Below, one piece after another: positions 29,608-40,573 of a DNA stretch of 64,000 bases. The position numbers and the translations under genes were made by a program. The notes below the pieces were generated by a model. That model was not told the DNA's origin. It made no database searches and was given only the letters and a program-made list of their open reading frames with translations. How positions within the stretch are numbered: position 1 is the first letter of the stretch; each line of letters begins with the position of its first letter. Source of the stretch: an uncultured Lachnospiraceae bacterium (GTDB lineage: Bacteria > Bacillota > Clostridia > Lachnospirales > Lachnospiraceae). The stretch covers positions 248,001 to 312,000 of the forward strand of contig ONIO01000001.1 in the NCBI GenBank assembly GCA_900317915.1, in the 5' to 3' direction.

Positions 29608-30483
29608 TTATTTCATAAACTCATGGCGTACACTGGCAGTAACTGCAAGTGAGCCTGGTCCAATATGACAGGAAATACTAAGGGACAATGGATTAATAAT
29701 AATATCATGTCCTGGGAAGCGCTCTAATAACTCCTGACGGAACTCCTCAGCAGCTTCAGATTCCTGTGTATGTGCAATAGATATAATGGTATTCTCGCCA
29801 GTCGGGTCGTTATAACGTTCCTTCATATCCTTAGCAATCTGATCCATCATAATCTGCTTCGCCTGTTTCATTGTACGGGCCTTAGCAAAAGAGTCTAACT
29901 TCTCACCCTGAATCTGAAGAACAGGCTTAATACGAAGTAATGTACCAATGGCAGCAACCGCTGGAGTCAGACGACCACCCTTCTTCAGATAGTCCAAAGT
30001 TCCAACCGTAATGTAAATAGATGAATCAAACTTCGTCTCATCTAGAAAATTCTTGATTTCCTCAGCACTTTTACCCATCTGAGAAAGCTTGATTGCTTCC
30101 ATAACAGATAATCTCTGGGTAACAGATACACGCTGATTATTCACTACCTGTACACGTCCATCATAATCATCAGATAATGCAATGGCTGTTGCACAAGAAG
30201 AAGATAAGCCACTAGACATAGGGATATAAACCACCTCATCATAGGACTCTAATAATTCTTCCCATTTATCAATTAAATCACCAACAATTGGCATTGATGT
30301 AGTAATCTTGCAATTTGGCTCACGAAGCTTCTCATAGAACTGATCCTGAGAGAGATCAATCTCTTCATAATATAACTTCTCATCAATATAAAAAGGCATT
30401 GGCATTACATAGATTCCAAGATCCTTAGCCTCTGCTAATGTAATACCACTATTGCTATCTGTAAGTATTGCTACTTTGCCCAT
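29608..30483 (-). CDS. DegV-family fatty-acid-binding protein
   Basis: 291 residues, the usual length. It opens MGKVAILTDSNSGIT, the DegV signature, and has the SSGLSSS and LKKGGRLTPA stretches that line the fatty-acid pocket. DegV (FakB-like) proteins present fatty acids to a FakA kinase. No fakA is in the window, so the physiological partner lies elsewhere. Flanking terminators suggest a single-gene transcript. Confidence 0.9.
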   Translation of the reverse strand: MGKVAILTDSNSGITLAEAKDLGIYVMPMPFYIDEKLYYEEIDLSQDQFYEKLREPNCKITTSMPIVGDLIDKWEELLESYDEVVYIPMSSGLSSSCATAIALSDDYDGRVQVVNNQRVSVTQRLSVMEAIKLSQMGKSAEEIKNFLDETKFDSSIYITVGTLDYLKKGGRLTPAVAAIGTLLRIKPVLQIQGEKLDSFAKARTMKQAKQIMMDQIAKDMKERYNDPTGENTIISIAHTQESEAAEEFRQELLERFPGHDIIINPLSLSISCHIGPGSLAVTASVRHEFMK

Positions 30484-30590
30484 CGTAAACCCCTATCTTT
30501 CGGAATATTTTGCTTTCGCACGCTTAAAAATTTTAACACAAGTAAATAATGAAGTCCACTCTTAGCAGTGGATTCTTTCACATTCGTGAA

Positions 30591-30631
30591 AAAACAAAAA
30601 AGAATCGAGAGGCCAGGCAGGCCTCTCGATT
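30591..30631 (-). terminator. Strong intrinsic terminator after groEL
   Basis: 12-base perfect arms AATCGAGAGGCC / GGCCTCTCGATT (30603-30614 and 30620-30631). The minus strand then reads CTTTTTTGTTTTTTC. A smaller ACTATTT / AAATAGT hairpin lies between this and the groEL stop. Confidence 0.92.
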
Positions 30632-30661
30632 ACTAGGAAACTATTTAATAAAATAGTCTTT

Positions 30662-32586
<1,925 letters not shown>

Positions 32587-32623
32587 GATCTATTACCTCC
32601 TTAAAATACATTTTATCGTATTG

Positions 32624-32650
32624 TTAGCACTCAGTTCTATGGAGTGCTAA
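32624..32650. promoter_or_regulatory. CIRCE operator (HrcA binding site) for groESL
   Basis: Perfect match to the CIRCE consensus: TTAGCACTC (32624-32632), nine-base spacer, GAGTGCTAA (32642-32650). It lies just downstream of the predicted groES transcription start, so HrcA repression and heat-shock induction are expected. hrcA is not in the window. Confidence 0.97.
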
Positions 32651-32662
32651 TCAACTATTCAT

Positions 32663-32691
32663 ATAATAGTTTTCATATAGGCAGAATGCAA
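32663..32691 (-). promoter_or_regulatory. Sigma-A promoter for groESL
   Basis: TTGCAT (32686-32691), 17-base spacer, TATTAT (32663-32668). The predicted start near 32656 is just upstream of CIRCE. Confidence 0.75.
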
Positions 32692-32784
32692 TACTTTTCG
32701 TTGTTGAAATTTATTCACTATCCTGTTCTATTCTCTTGTATTCTTTCAAATACTCTATTTTTCTTATGAATTCGTAATTACATT

Positions 32785-33915
32785 TTATCTATTTCCAAAC
32801 CACTTTTCCTTGAGATTCAGGAACATGGTTTCTCCCCAGCTTTTTGCCAGTTTCATCATGACATCACGAAATAATTCTTGCTTCTCAGGTGGTAATTCGC
32901 GCATTGCATTCCACATATTGAGTAATGTCTGGTGTTTGGACAATTCTAACTCATCTGTCGTTCGCTTTCCCCCATAGGAAAGGGAGGAAAATAAAATGGA
33001 TACAAATTCCTTTCTTGTCTCTTTATCCAAGCCCTTCAGCCAGGATCTAAGGATATCTCCAAACAGTATGGAATCCTTATCCAGCTGATCCGTTGTCTCA
33101 AATCGATTTCCTTGCACCTGCCAAGACATAGGGTCATGCTGAAGGATACCAGCTGCATCACTCTTTACAATCTCATGGGAATAGGCATTTTCCATAATCA
33201 TTCCAATGATAGAATGCTCAGGAACAACGGAGCGAACCTTAGGCAATATATTTCTGTATTCTTCCGTATCCGCAATGGAATGATTAAACCCTGGACCATC
33301 ATTGGACCAGACATCTCTAATTTTTTTCATACTTCTATTACTAGAAAATGCTGCAGCATACACAGCAAAATTACCACCCTTGGAATGACCACCTACATGA
33401 ATGGGCCGCAAAGTGAATTTTGCAATTCTATTTAGATAGTCAGCCGCTTGCTTTTGGCCTGGAGTCGCATCCAGGTAAGACATATTGAAATCTTCCTGCC
33501 AGCCCACAATAGTATGATCTGTTCCCCGATAAGCGACGTAAATGGAATGGTCTGGGAGAATAAATGACATGGCAGAAAACTGTACCTTTGAATCTACATC
33601 AATGTGATTTACATAGGAAAAGATCTTGGTTTTTCCAAAACGCCTGGATGCGGCTGCTTCTTTTAGTACATTTGGTGCATTTGCAGTCGCACCATTATTA
33701 TCCGGCGCTAATTCCGACTTGGAATGGGTAGCAAAAAAAAGATCCGAGGCATCCTTTATATTAATTCTCTTCAAAAGGTGCTCCGGACCTGGTACAATCC
33801 CATCCAACTTGGTATAAGCAATTTCTGAAAGCACTAGATTATCTACTTCATTAAAAGGATCAACCGACATAGGCACATCTCCTCTTAGTTTTAAGTAATC
33901 AAGAATATTCGACAT
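32785..33915 (-). CDS. DUF2974 / Mbeg1-like alpha/beta hydrolase
   Basis: 376 residues. A nucleophile elbow GGHSKGG (S178) and an upstream YRGTD motif (129-133) mark a lipase-like alpha/beta hydrolase. Later aspartate (SNDGPGF) and histidine (SHEIVKSD) stretches could complete the triad. There is no signal peptide or membrane helix. Proteins of this type are widespread in Firmicutes and uncharacterised; substrate is unknown. It follows the acidic-tail membrane gene by 56 bases. Confidence 0.82.
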   Translation of the reverse strand: MSNILDYLKLRGDVPMSVDPFNEVDNLVLSEIAYTKLDGIVPGPEHLLKRINIKDASDLFFATHSKSELAPDNNGATANAPNVLKEAAASRRFGKTKIFSYVNHIDVDSKVQFSAMSFILPDHSIYVAYRGTDHTIVGWQEDFNMSYLDATPGQKQAADYLNRIAKFTLRPIHVGGHSKGGNFAVYAAAFSSNRSMKKIRDVWSNDGPGFNHSIADTEEYRNILPKVRSVVPEHSIIGMIMENAYSHEIVKSDAAGILQHDPMSWQVQGNRFETTDQLDKDSILFGDILRSWLKGLDKETRKEFVSILFSSLSYGGKRTTDELELSKHQTLLNMWNAMRELPPEKQELFRDVMMKLAKSWGETMFLNLKEKWFGNR

Positions 33916-33971
33916 ATAACTCCCCCTATTCTAGTGTCCTATCAGTATTACTATTTTATTCAATTGTACAT

Positions 33972-34826
33972 TTACTTTGTAGTTTCTTCTTCTGATTCCT
34001 CTGTTACGTCAGCAATATTATCATTCTGAACTACCTCTGATGTCTCTTCTGATTCGAGGGTTGATTCATCCATGGAATGGTCTACATTTTCTGCATCAGA
34101 ATTCTCTATGGAATCTGTATCCATATCCGTTTCCTTTGATTCCAAAGGCATTCTTCTCTTCTTGGATTTCTTCTTTTTTCCTTTATACTCCTCTGGAATA
34201 TCTGCTACTTCATCAAAATTCGCAGCTTCCAAAGCATTCTTCCAGAAGTTTTTCTCCTCGTCACGATTATATTTGGAGACACGGAGTCCAATGAGAATCT
34301 GAGATAAAATTCCTAGGCCACCTGCTACAACAAAGCCAATAAGCAACAACTGGCTATCCCAAGGAATCCAGTCATTCACCTGTAGGCCTGTGATAAGAGA
34401 AAAAGCGATGAGAGCCGCAGCAAATAAGAAGTTCAAAAGAAAAAGCTTGCTTCCCAATTGTTTCATCTGAACAGTATGCTGAATTGAAACAAGGCCAAGA
34501 TAAAAAATCATCAGAATAACAATTTCAATAAAATAAATGGAAACAGTCTCTGCCTTAAAGAGAATCCCAATAGCCCCAAGTAGTACCGTACAGCCTATGG
34601 AAAAATCATAGTTGGATGCAATCCGAAATTCTGACTTGGCAAAATAGCGAACCACCATAGAAACAGCCCATACCATAAGAAAGCCACAGATGATAAACAC
34701 ATAATAAAGTGGCTTCATAAGAGATGAATACAATTCCATTGTTCCTACAAGAATCAGAAACAATGAAATCATCATATGAAAGACAATTCCAGCATAATTC
34801 GTATTCCGAACCTTTGCATTGTTCAT
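33972..34826 (-). CDS. Six-helix membrane protein with charged C-terminal tail
   Basis: 284 residues that I do not recognise. Six predicted membrane helices lie between about 13 and 195. A very basic patch KKKKSKKRR (about 218-226) follows, then a highly acidic serine/glutamate-rich tail to the end. The tail is low complexity and probably cytoplasmic and disordered. It lies 16 bases after the CPBP protease gene and 56 before the hydrolase gene, likely in one transcript with parC. Confidence 0.72.
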   Translation of the reverse strand: MNNAKVRNTNYAGIVFHMMISLFLILVGTMELYSSLMKPLYYVFIICGFLMVWAVSMVVRYFAKSEFRIASNYDFSIGCTVLLGAIGILFKAETVSIYFIEIVILMIFYLGLVSIQHTVQMKQLGSKLFLLNFLFAAALIAFSLITGLQVNDWIPWDSQLLLIGFVVAGGLGILSQILIGLRVSKYNRDEEKNFWKNALEAANFDEVADIPEEYKGKKKKSKKRRMPLESKETDMDTDSIENSDAENVDHSMDESTLESEETSEVVQNDNIADVTEESEEETTK

Positions 34827-34842
34827 AACAGTTTCCTTTCAG

Positions 34843-35496
34843 TCAGGCTGCAAGTAGAATCACAAGTAAATTGGTTAAACCATGTGCAAGGATTGGAATC
34901 CAAATACGATGACTCTTCAAAAAAGCCAAGGACAAAAGCATTCCAATCAAAAAAGCATAGACAAATTGTACCACATTAAAATGCATGGCACCAAAAAGTA
35001 CAGAGGAAATCACAATGGCGGGTATCCTGCCTAAAAACAGATCTAACTGTCCTGCAATCGTTCCTCGAAACAATAATTCTTCTAGAATCGGGACAATCAA
35101 GGCAGAGGTTAAGACCTTGAGATATAAGCTTCCATTATTCAAGGTTCTATTTGCCTCTTGAAATCCAGGGTCGCCTAACAAGCCTAGTTTGGTAGCAAGG
35201 TAATTGTACAATATACCAGTACATACAATGCCTACTACTGCCAAAAGATCCTTAGGTAACTTCTTCGGATCCACCCATGGCTTTGCCTTAAGGACATTCG
35301 CCTTGGCATAAGTCCAAAACATAAAAGGTGTGGTTAAAAGGCTAGCCAAAAACAGGCAGAACAAACTACCGAATCGGTCTTGAAGCAGCATCAAAAATAT
35401 CTGATTGCTAAGATTATATAAAAGGAAGTATAGAATAAATGGGAGTCCTATTGAAATCAAGCGACTCCGCGTCATTCCACGATTGCTTTCCATCAA
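34843..35496 (-). CDS. CPBP-family intramembrane metalloprotease
   Basis: 217 residues with about six transmembrane helices. The Abi/CAAX-protease motifs are present in order: EELLFRG (EExxxR), FGAMHF (FxxxH) and the later HGLTN (HxxxN). Family members are intramembrane proteases with roles in prenyl-protein processing or bacteriocin self-immunity; the local role is unknown. Its start overlaps the parC stop by four bases. Confidence 0.87.
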   Translation of the reverse strand: MMESNRGMTRSRLISIGLPFILYFLLYNLSNQIFLMLLQDRFGSLFCLFLASLLTTPFMFWTYAKANVLKAKPWVDPKKLPKDLLAVVGIVCTGILYNYLATKLGLLGDPGFQEANRTLNNGSLYLKVLTSALIVPILEELLFRGTIAGQLDLFLGRIPAIVISSVLFGAMHFNVVQFVYAFLIGMLLSLAFLKSHRIWIPILAHGLTNLLVILLAA

Positions 35497-37733
35497 TGCT
35501 TCACACCTCTTGTGTCTCTAGATGCCAGATGAAGTCTCTCTAAGTGGACTTCGCCCTTATCAGTCTTCGTAGTAATCATTTCACCATTTCCAAGGTACCA
35601 AGCAGCAGTCATCTCCTCCTTCGCACCAACTCGCATTCCTCGTACGCCAATTGCACCCTTCTTCTTCTCCGGAACCTCAGTGATTGCCATACGAAGGAAG
35701 TAGTTCTTATCGGACTGCAGTACCAGGGTATCCTCGTCACTATTAACCACAGCAACACAAATAAGGGTATCCTTAGGATTCAGCTTTGTCGCCTGGGATG
35801 CCTTACGAGTCACATCAAATTCCTCACCGTTTACAACCTTTAGCATACCGGACTTGGTTACAAAGAGAACCTTCTTACCTCTAACTTCCCCCATGCTTGT
35901 AACAAGGCATAAGTTTTCCTTAGAGCTATCAAAATTCGAAACATTATCTAAAGGCTGACCCTTATCTCTGAACTTACCCATAGGTAAATCGAGTACCTTA
36001 ATAGAATGCAATTGTCCCTGGTCAGTAAACAGAAGTAATTTATCCGTATTCTTACAGAAGATAATCTTCTTAGACTCCTCTTCTGCAGCATCCTTGTTAC
36101 GCTCATACGTAGACTGATCTACCACACGTCCATAAGCAAATCGGTCGATCAAAACTGCAACATCTATTTCCTCAAGTGGCTTCTCTTCCACAACAGCCTC
36201 TGCCACATTATCAATCACAGTGCGACGATCCTGGCCGAAGTCCTTAGCGATCTTCTGTAAATCCTTAATAATAACACGTGCCATAGAGGACTTACTTGAA
36301 AGAATCTCAGTATAGGTCTTAATACGCTTCAGAGTTTCATCAAATTCCTTCTTCAGCTGGTCTAATTCCAGACCAATCAAACGATATAAACGCATCTGAA
36401 GAATGGCATCTGCCTGTCTCTCTGTAAACCGTAAGGAGGCAGCATCTACCTCAGATTGTTTTGACTTAAACTTAATACCCTTCGTCGTTCCATCCACCAG
36501 GCATGCCTTGGCCATCTTCATATCCTTCGACCCACGAAGAATCTCAATAATCAAATCGATGGCATCAACCGCCTTAATTAAACCTTCCTGTATCTCCTTC
36601 TTCTCATTTTCCTTCTGAAGCAGGTAGGTGTACTTTCTCGTACATAATTCGTACTGGAAATTCACATGATGACGGATAACTGGGATGATACCCATTGTCT
36701 CTGGACGACCATTTACAACAGCCAACATATTCACACCAAAGGTATCCTCAAGACGAGTCTTCTTATAGAGGAGATTAAGGATATTATTCGCATCCGCGCC
36801 ACGCTTTAATTCAATTACAATACGTATACCTTCCTTAGATGACTGGTTTGAAATATCTGTAATGTCATTGGTTACATGATTCTCAACCAGAGCAAAGACA
36901 TCGTTAAGGAACTTACCGATATTCGCACCAATCATAGGGTAAGGAATCTCTGTAATAATAATATTCTGTTTTCCACCCTTGGCATTCTCAATATGAGCTT
37001 TACCACGAATCTTAATCTTTCCTTCACCGGTGGAATAAATAGAAAGCAGGTCATCCTTATTGGTAACAATACCACCTGTAGGAAAGTCAGGTCCTGTGAT
37101 ATAGGACATCATTTCCTGGGTATTCATATTCGGATTCTTCATGTAGGCAATGACACCATTGACTACTTCACGAAGATTGTGAGGAGGAATGGATGTGGCC
37201 ATACCGACAGCAATACCCTCTGCACCATTGATCAAGAGATTTGGTACACGTACAGGTAGCACCTCAGGCTCTTTCTCTGTCTCATCGAAATTGGGAATAA
37301 AGTCGATGACATCCTTATCTAGATCCTGCAAATATACTTCCTGGCTGACTTTCGCTAGACGAGCCTCTGTATAACGCATTGCAGCGGCGCCATCACCCTC
37401 GATGGATCCGAAGTTACCATGACCATCAACCAGAGGTAATTCCTTCTTAAAGTCCTGTGCCATTACAACTAAGGCATCATAGATTGAGGAATCACCATGT
37501 GGATGATACTTACCCATGGTATCTCCTACGATACGAGCAGACTTACGGAAAGGCTTATCGTAGCGAATACCTAATTCATACATATCATATAGTGTACGTC
37601 TCTGTACCGGCTTCAGACCATCTCTTACATCTGGAAGGGCACGAGATACGATAACGCTCATCGCATAATCAATATAGGATTTCTGCATGACCTCAGAATA
37701 TTCTGTACTAAGCAAACGCTCAGGTGTTGCCAT
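35493..37733 (-). CDS. parC: Type IIA topoisomerase subunit A, ParC-like
   Basis: 746 residues. The breakage-reunion domain holds the catalytic tyrosine Y121 (AMRYTEARL). The quinolone-determining region is HPHGDSSIYDA, with the serine and aspartate that are wild type in sensitive enzymes. The C-terminal domain is only about 255 residues, and I find no GyrA-box of the QRRGGKG type. Short length and missing box favour topoisomerase IV (ParC) over gyrase, although databases may label it gyrA. The B subunit is 70 bases upstream. No dnaA or recF is nearby, also against the origin-linked gyrase locus. Confidence 0.85.
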   Translation of the reverse strand: MATPERLLSTEYSEVMQKSYIDYAMSVIVSRALPDVRDGLKPVQRRTLYDMYELGIRYDKPFRKSARIVGDTMGKYHPHGDSSIYDALVVMAQDFKKELPLVDGHGNFGSIEGDGAAAMRYTEARLAKVSQEVYLQDLDKDVIDFIPNFDETEKEPEVLPVRVPNLLINGAEGIAVGMATSIPPHNLREVVNGVIAYMKNPNMNTQEMMSYITGPDFPTGGIVTNKDDLLSIYSTGEGKIKIRGKAHIENAKGGKQNIIITEIPYPMIGANIGKFLNDVFALVENHVTNDITDISNQSSKEGIRIVIELKRGADANNILNLLYKKTRLEDTFGVNMLAVVNGRPETMGIIPVIRHHVNFQYELCTRKYTYLLQKENEKKEIQEGLIKAVDAIDLIIEILRGSKDMKMAKACLVDGTTKGIKFKSKQSEVDAASLRFTERQADAILQMRLYRLIGLELDQLKKEFDETLKRIKTYTEILSSKSSMARVIIKDLQKIAKDFGQDRRTVIDNVAEAVVEEKPLEEIDVAVLIDRFAYGRVVDQSTYERNKDAAEEESKKIIFCKNTDKLLLFTDQGQLHSIKVLDLPMGKFRDKGQPLDNVSNFDSSKENLCLVTSMGEVRGKKVLFVTKSGMLKVVNGEEFDVTRKASQATKLNPKDTLICVAVVNSDEDTLVLQSDKNYFLRMAITEVPEKKKGAIGVRGMRVGAKEEMTAAWYLGNGEMITTKTDKGEVHLERLHLASRDTRGVKH

Positions 37734-37803
37734 AATATATCTCCTTTAGAATCTATTCATGCATCTGTTTTACAGATTGTTATATAGAAATGTAAACCGT
37801 GTT

Positions 37804-39729
37804 TTAAGTATCGATCTCAGCGTCAACTGCGTGATCATGAATAAAGGCACGACGTGGTGGTACCTCATTCCCCATTAACATCTCGGTAATGTCGCTGGCC
37901 ATACGACCATCTTCAATCAAAACCTTCTTCAGATATCTCTGTTCAGGATCCAAAGTTGTCTCCCAAAGCTGCTCTGGATCCATCTCACCAAGACCCTTAT
38001 ATCTCTGTAAAGTGAACTTGCCAGTATGATTCTTACGGTACTTAGCAAGAGCCGCATCATCATAGAGGTATTCTTCCTTACCCTTAGAAGGAATTGCCTT
38101 ATAGAGAGGAGGCATTGCGATATATACATGGCCCTGATAGATCAGGTCTGGCATAAAGCGATAGAACAAGGTCAATAACAAGGTTGAAATATGAGCACCA
38201 TCTACGTCGGCATCGGCCATAATAATAATCTTATCGTAACGAAGCTTATTAATATCAAAGTCGTTACCATATCCTTCTGAGAAGCCACATCCAAAGGCAT
38301 TAATCATGGTTTTAATCTCAGCATTCTTTAATACCTTATCAATGGATGCCTTTTCAACATTCAGAATCTTACCGCGGATTGGCATGATCGCCTGATACAT
38401 ACGATTACGAGCCATCTTAGCAGATCCACCCGCAGAGTCTCCCTCTACGATAAAGATCTCACACTTGGAGGAATCTCTGCTCTCACAGTTTGCAAGCTTA
38501 CCATTTTGATCAAAAGAGAATTTCTGCTTGGTTAAGAGATTGGTCTTCGCCCTCTCTTCTGTCTTACGAATCTTAGCTGCCTTTTCTGCGCAGGAAATAA
38601 CCGACTTTAAGACCTCAACATTACGGTCGAAGAATAACTGGATTTCATTACCTGTAATCTGAGAGACCACCTTTGCGGCATCCTGGTTATCTAATTTGGT
38701 CTTCGTCTGTCCTTCGAATCGAGGATCTGGATGCTTTACAGAGATAACCGCCGTCATACCATTACGTACGTCGGTACCTGTAAAGTTCGGATCCTTATCC
38801 TTTAAGATACCTAACTCTCTTGCATAGGAATTAATAACAGAGGTAAATACTGTCTTAAAACCGGTAATATGAGAACCACCCTCAGCATTATAGATATTGT
38901 TACAGAAACCAAGGATATTCTCATGGAATTCATTTACATACTGAAAAGCAACAGAGACCTGGATTCCATCCAATTCTCCATCGAAGGTGATGACAGGAGT
39001 AACTGCCTCATTATTATCATTCAGATCCTTAACAAATCCGCCAATTCCTTCTGGCTCATGATAAGTCACTTCATCTGGCTCTTCCTTACGAAGGTCTGTG
39101 AAATTAATGGTAAGATTTGGATTCAGATAAGCAGTCTGCTGAAGTCTATTCTTAACCTCTTCCTCATTGAAATTCGTCTTCTCAAAGATCTCAGGATCTG
39201 GAAGAAAGGTAATCTTTGTTCCAGTTTCCTTAGATTTACGAAGAACTGGAAGGGTTTTATCCTTCAACAGCTCCAAGGTAGCATTTCCTCGTTCAAAGTG
39301 GTCATGGTATACATTTCCATCACGAGAAATCTCTACATCCATATAGACAGATAATGCATTTACAACCGAGGAACCTACACCATGGAGACCACCAGATGTC
39401 TTATATGCATTGTTATCAAACTTACCGCCGGCATGTAATGTGGTAAAAACCACACGCTCGGCTGGTATGCCAAATTTATGATTTGCAACGGGGATGCCTC
39501 GTCCATTATCCTGAACAGTACAGGATCCATCTGCCTCTAAAGTGACATCAATGGTGTCACAGAAACCAGCCAGATGTTCATCCACGGAATTATCTACGAT
39601 CTCATAGATTAGATGATTCAGTCCCTTACGGGTTGTAGAGCCGATGTACATGCCTGGACGCTTACGGACAGCCTCTAATCCCTGTAGGACGGTAATACTA
39701 TTATCATCATATTTCTGATTCGTTGCCAT
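37804..39729 (-). CDS. parE: Type IIA topoisomerase subunit B, ParE/GyrB-like
   Basis: 641 residues from ATG 39729, which has GAGGT upstream; an in-frame start 17 codons earlier lacks this. The GHKL ATPase region has EIVDNSVDE, DNGRGIP and GGLHGVGSSVVNALS. The TOPRIM domain has EGDSAGG, PIRGKILNV and DADVDGAH. The end carries QRYKGLGEM. It supplies the ATPase for the A subunit encoded next. GyrB and ParE are hard to separate by motif; the partner's ParC-like end decides the label. Confidence 0.85.
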   Translation of the reverse strand: MATNQKYDDNSITVLQGLEAVRKRPGMYIGSTTRKGLNHLIYEIVDNSVDEHLAGFCDTIDVTLEADGSCTVQDNGRGIPVANHKFGIPAERVVFTTLHAGGKFDNNAYKTSGGLHGVGSSVVNALSVYMDVEISRDGNVYHDHFERGNATLELLKDKTLPVLRKSKETGTKITFLPDPEIFEKTNFNEEEVKNRLQQTAYLNPNLTINFTDLRKEEPDEVTYHEPEGIGGFVKDLNDNNEAVTPVITFDGELDGIQVSVAFQYVNEFHENILGFCNNIYNAEGGSHITGFKTVFTSVINSYARELGILKDKDPNFTGTDVRNGMTAVISVKHPDPRFEGQTKTKLDNQDAAKVVSQITGNEIQLFFDRNVEVLKSVISCAEKAAKIRKTEERAKTNLLTKQKFSFDQNGKLANCESRDSSKCEIFIVEGDSAGGSAKMARNRMYQAIMPIRGKILNVEKASIDKVLKNAEIKTMINAFGCGFSEGYGNDFDINKLRYDKIIIMADADVDGAHISTLLLTLFYRFMPDLIYQGHVYIAMPPLYKAIPSKGKEEYLYDDAALAKYRKNHTGKFTLQRYKGLGEMDPEQLWETTLDPEQRYLKKVLIEDGRMASDITEMLMGNEVPPRRAFIHDHAVDAEIDT

Positions 39730-39769
39730 ACTTACCTCATTTACAAATAATGTATCTTTACAAAAATTG

Positions 39770-39797
39770 ATTATAACCAAAAAATCTCTGTGTGGAA
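39770..39797 (-). promoter_or_regulatory. Candidate sigma-A promoter for parE-parC
   Basis: TATAAT (39770-39775) lies 16 bases downstream of TTCCAC (39792-39797). The -35 box is within the 5' arm region (plus-strand view) of the terminator of the preceding gene, so the two elements overlap. The predicted leader is about 34 bases. Confidence 0.55.
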
Positions 39798-39829
39798 GAA
39801 CTTTCTACAAAATATCCACACAGAGATTT
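39778..39829 (-). terminator. Intrinsic terminator after the PRTase gene
   Basis: 15-base perfect arms AAATCTCTGTGTGGA / TCCACACAGAGATTT (39782-39796 and 39815-39829). Six T residues follow on the minus strand. Confidence 0.9.
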
Positions 39830-39869
39830 ATTTTAACACAAAATGTAGTTCGAACACAAGTTTGTCAGA

Positions 39870-40529
39870 TTAGATTTTTGCATATCCATATCCATTTACC
39901 ATGGCATCAAGCGGAATCTTTTTCTGACACATTGGGCATTCCTGAGGTAAAAAGGATTGGTACCCTGGAATATCCTCATCTGTAAAGAGAGAATAGATCT
40001 TCTCTCCATCTATTACAGACTTCGTACTAAAGATGGCAGCAATTCCAACATTAATACCGCCATAGTAAGTAATACACTCTTGCGCTCTTTGAATGGTCTG
40101 ACCTGTGGTAATACTGTCTACCAGCAGGAGAACATTCTTCCCCTCAATCGCTAGGCGATTGTTTTGACGAAACATGAATTGATGTAATGAATTCTCCTCT
40201 GGAGTAACTACATACATAGTCTCATGCTTGTTGGTCATGTGAAAGTTACCATGCTCCAATTCGTTTGCCAAAAATCCTCCAAGGACGGATGTACCATCCA
40301 AGCAAACGATGGTGTCCACTGTTTCCACATTACTCTCAAGTTTTTCTTTCAAGGCTCTCGCAGATTCCTTGGCCTCTTTAACACGCACCTTGATTCGCGT
40401 AATGTCCACATAGAAATTGGTATGGGACTGACTTGTTGCAAAATGCCCTGGTGCTGCGTTAATCGTGATTTCGGAATCATTCTTCGCATAAAACTTCGTG
40501 AGTCTCTCTTCAATGTCTGTCTGTGCCAT
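39870..40529 (-). CDS. Type I phosphoribosyltransferase, orotate-PRTase-like
   Basis: 219 residues. The PRPP loop reads LLLVDSITTGQT (134-145), close to the type I consensus but with VDS in place of VDDV, one residue shorter. A CPMC pair (C198, C201) near the end could bind metal or be redox-active. The usual OPRTase catalytic loop is not clear to me. It may be an orotate PRTase or a PRTase-fold regulator; pyr genes are absent here. It follows dut by 44 bases at the end of the der operon. Confidence 0.7.
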   Translation of the reverse strand: MAQTDIEERLTKFYAKNDSEITINAAPGHFATSQSHTNFYVDITRIKVRVKEAKESARALKEKLESNVETVDTIVCLDGTSVLGGFLANELEHGNFHMTNKHETMYVVTPEENSLHQFMFRQNNRLAIEGKNVLLLVDSITTGQTIQRAQECITYYGGINVGIAAIFSTKSVIDGEKIYSLFTDEDIPGYQSFLPQECPMCQKKIPLDAMVNGYGYAKI

Positions 40530-40573
40530 AGGAAATCCCCCTTTTCTCTTAGCAAAACTATGAAGTTATATTT

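Noticed and set aside
37764..37778. ATCTGT-TTT-ACAGAT hairpin between parE and parC as a terminator
   Set aside because: Only six base pairs and no T-run; it lies within one operon.
38869..39354. 161-codon plus-strand open frame opposite parE
   Set aside because: Antisense shadow of a conserved ATPase domain; no initiation signals.
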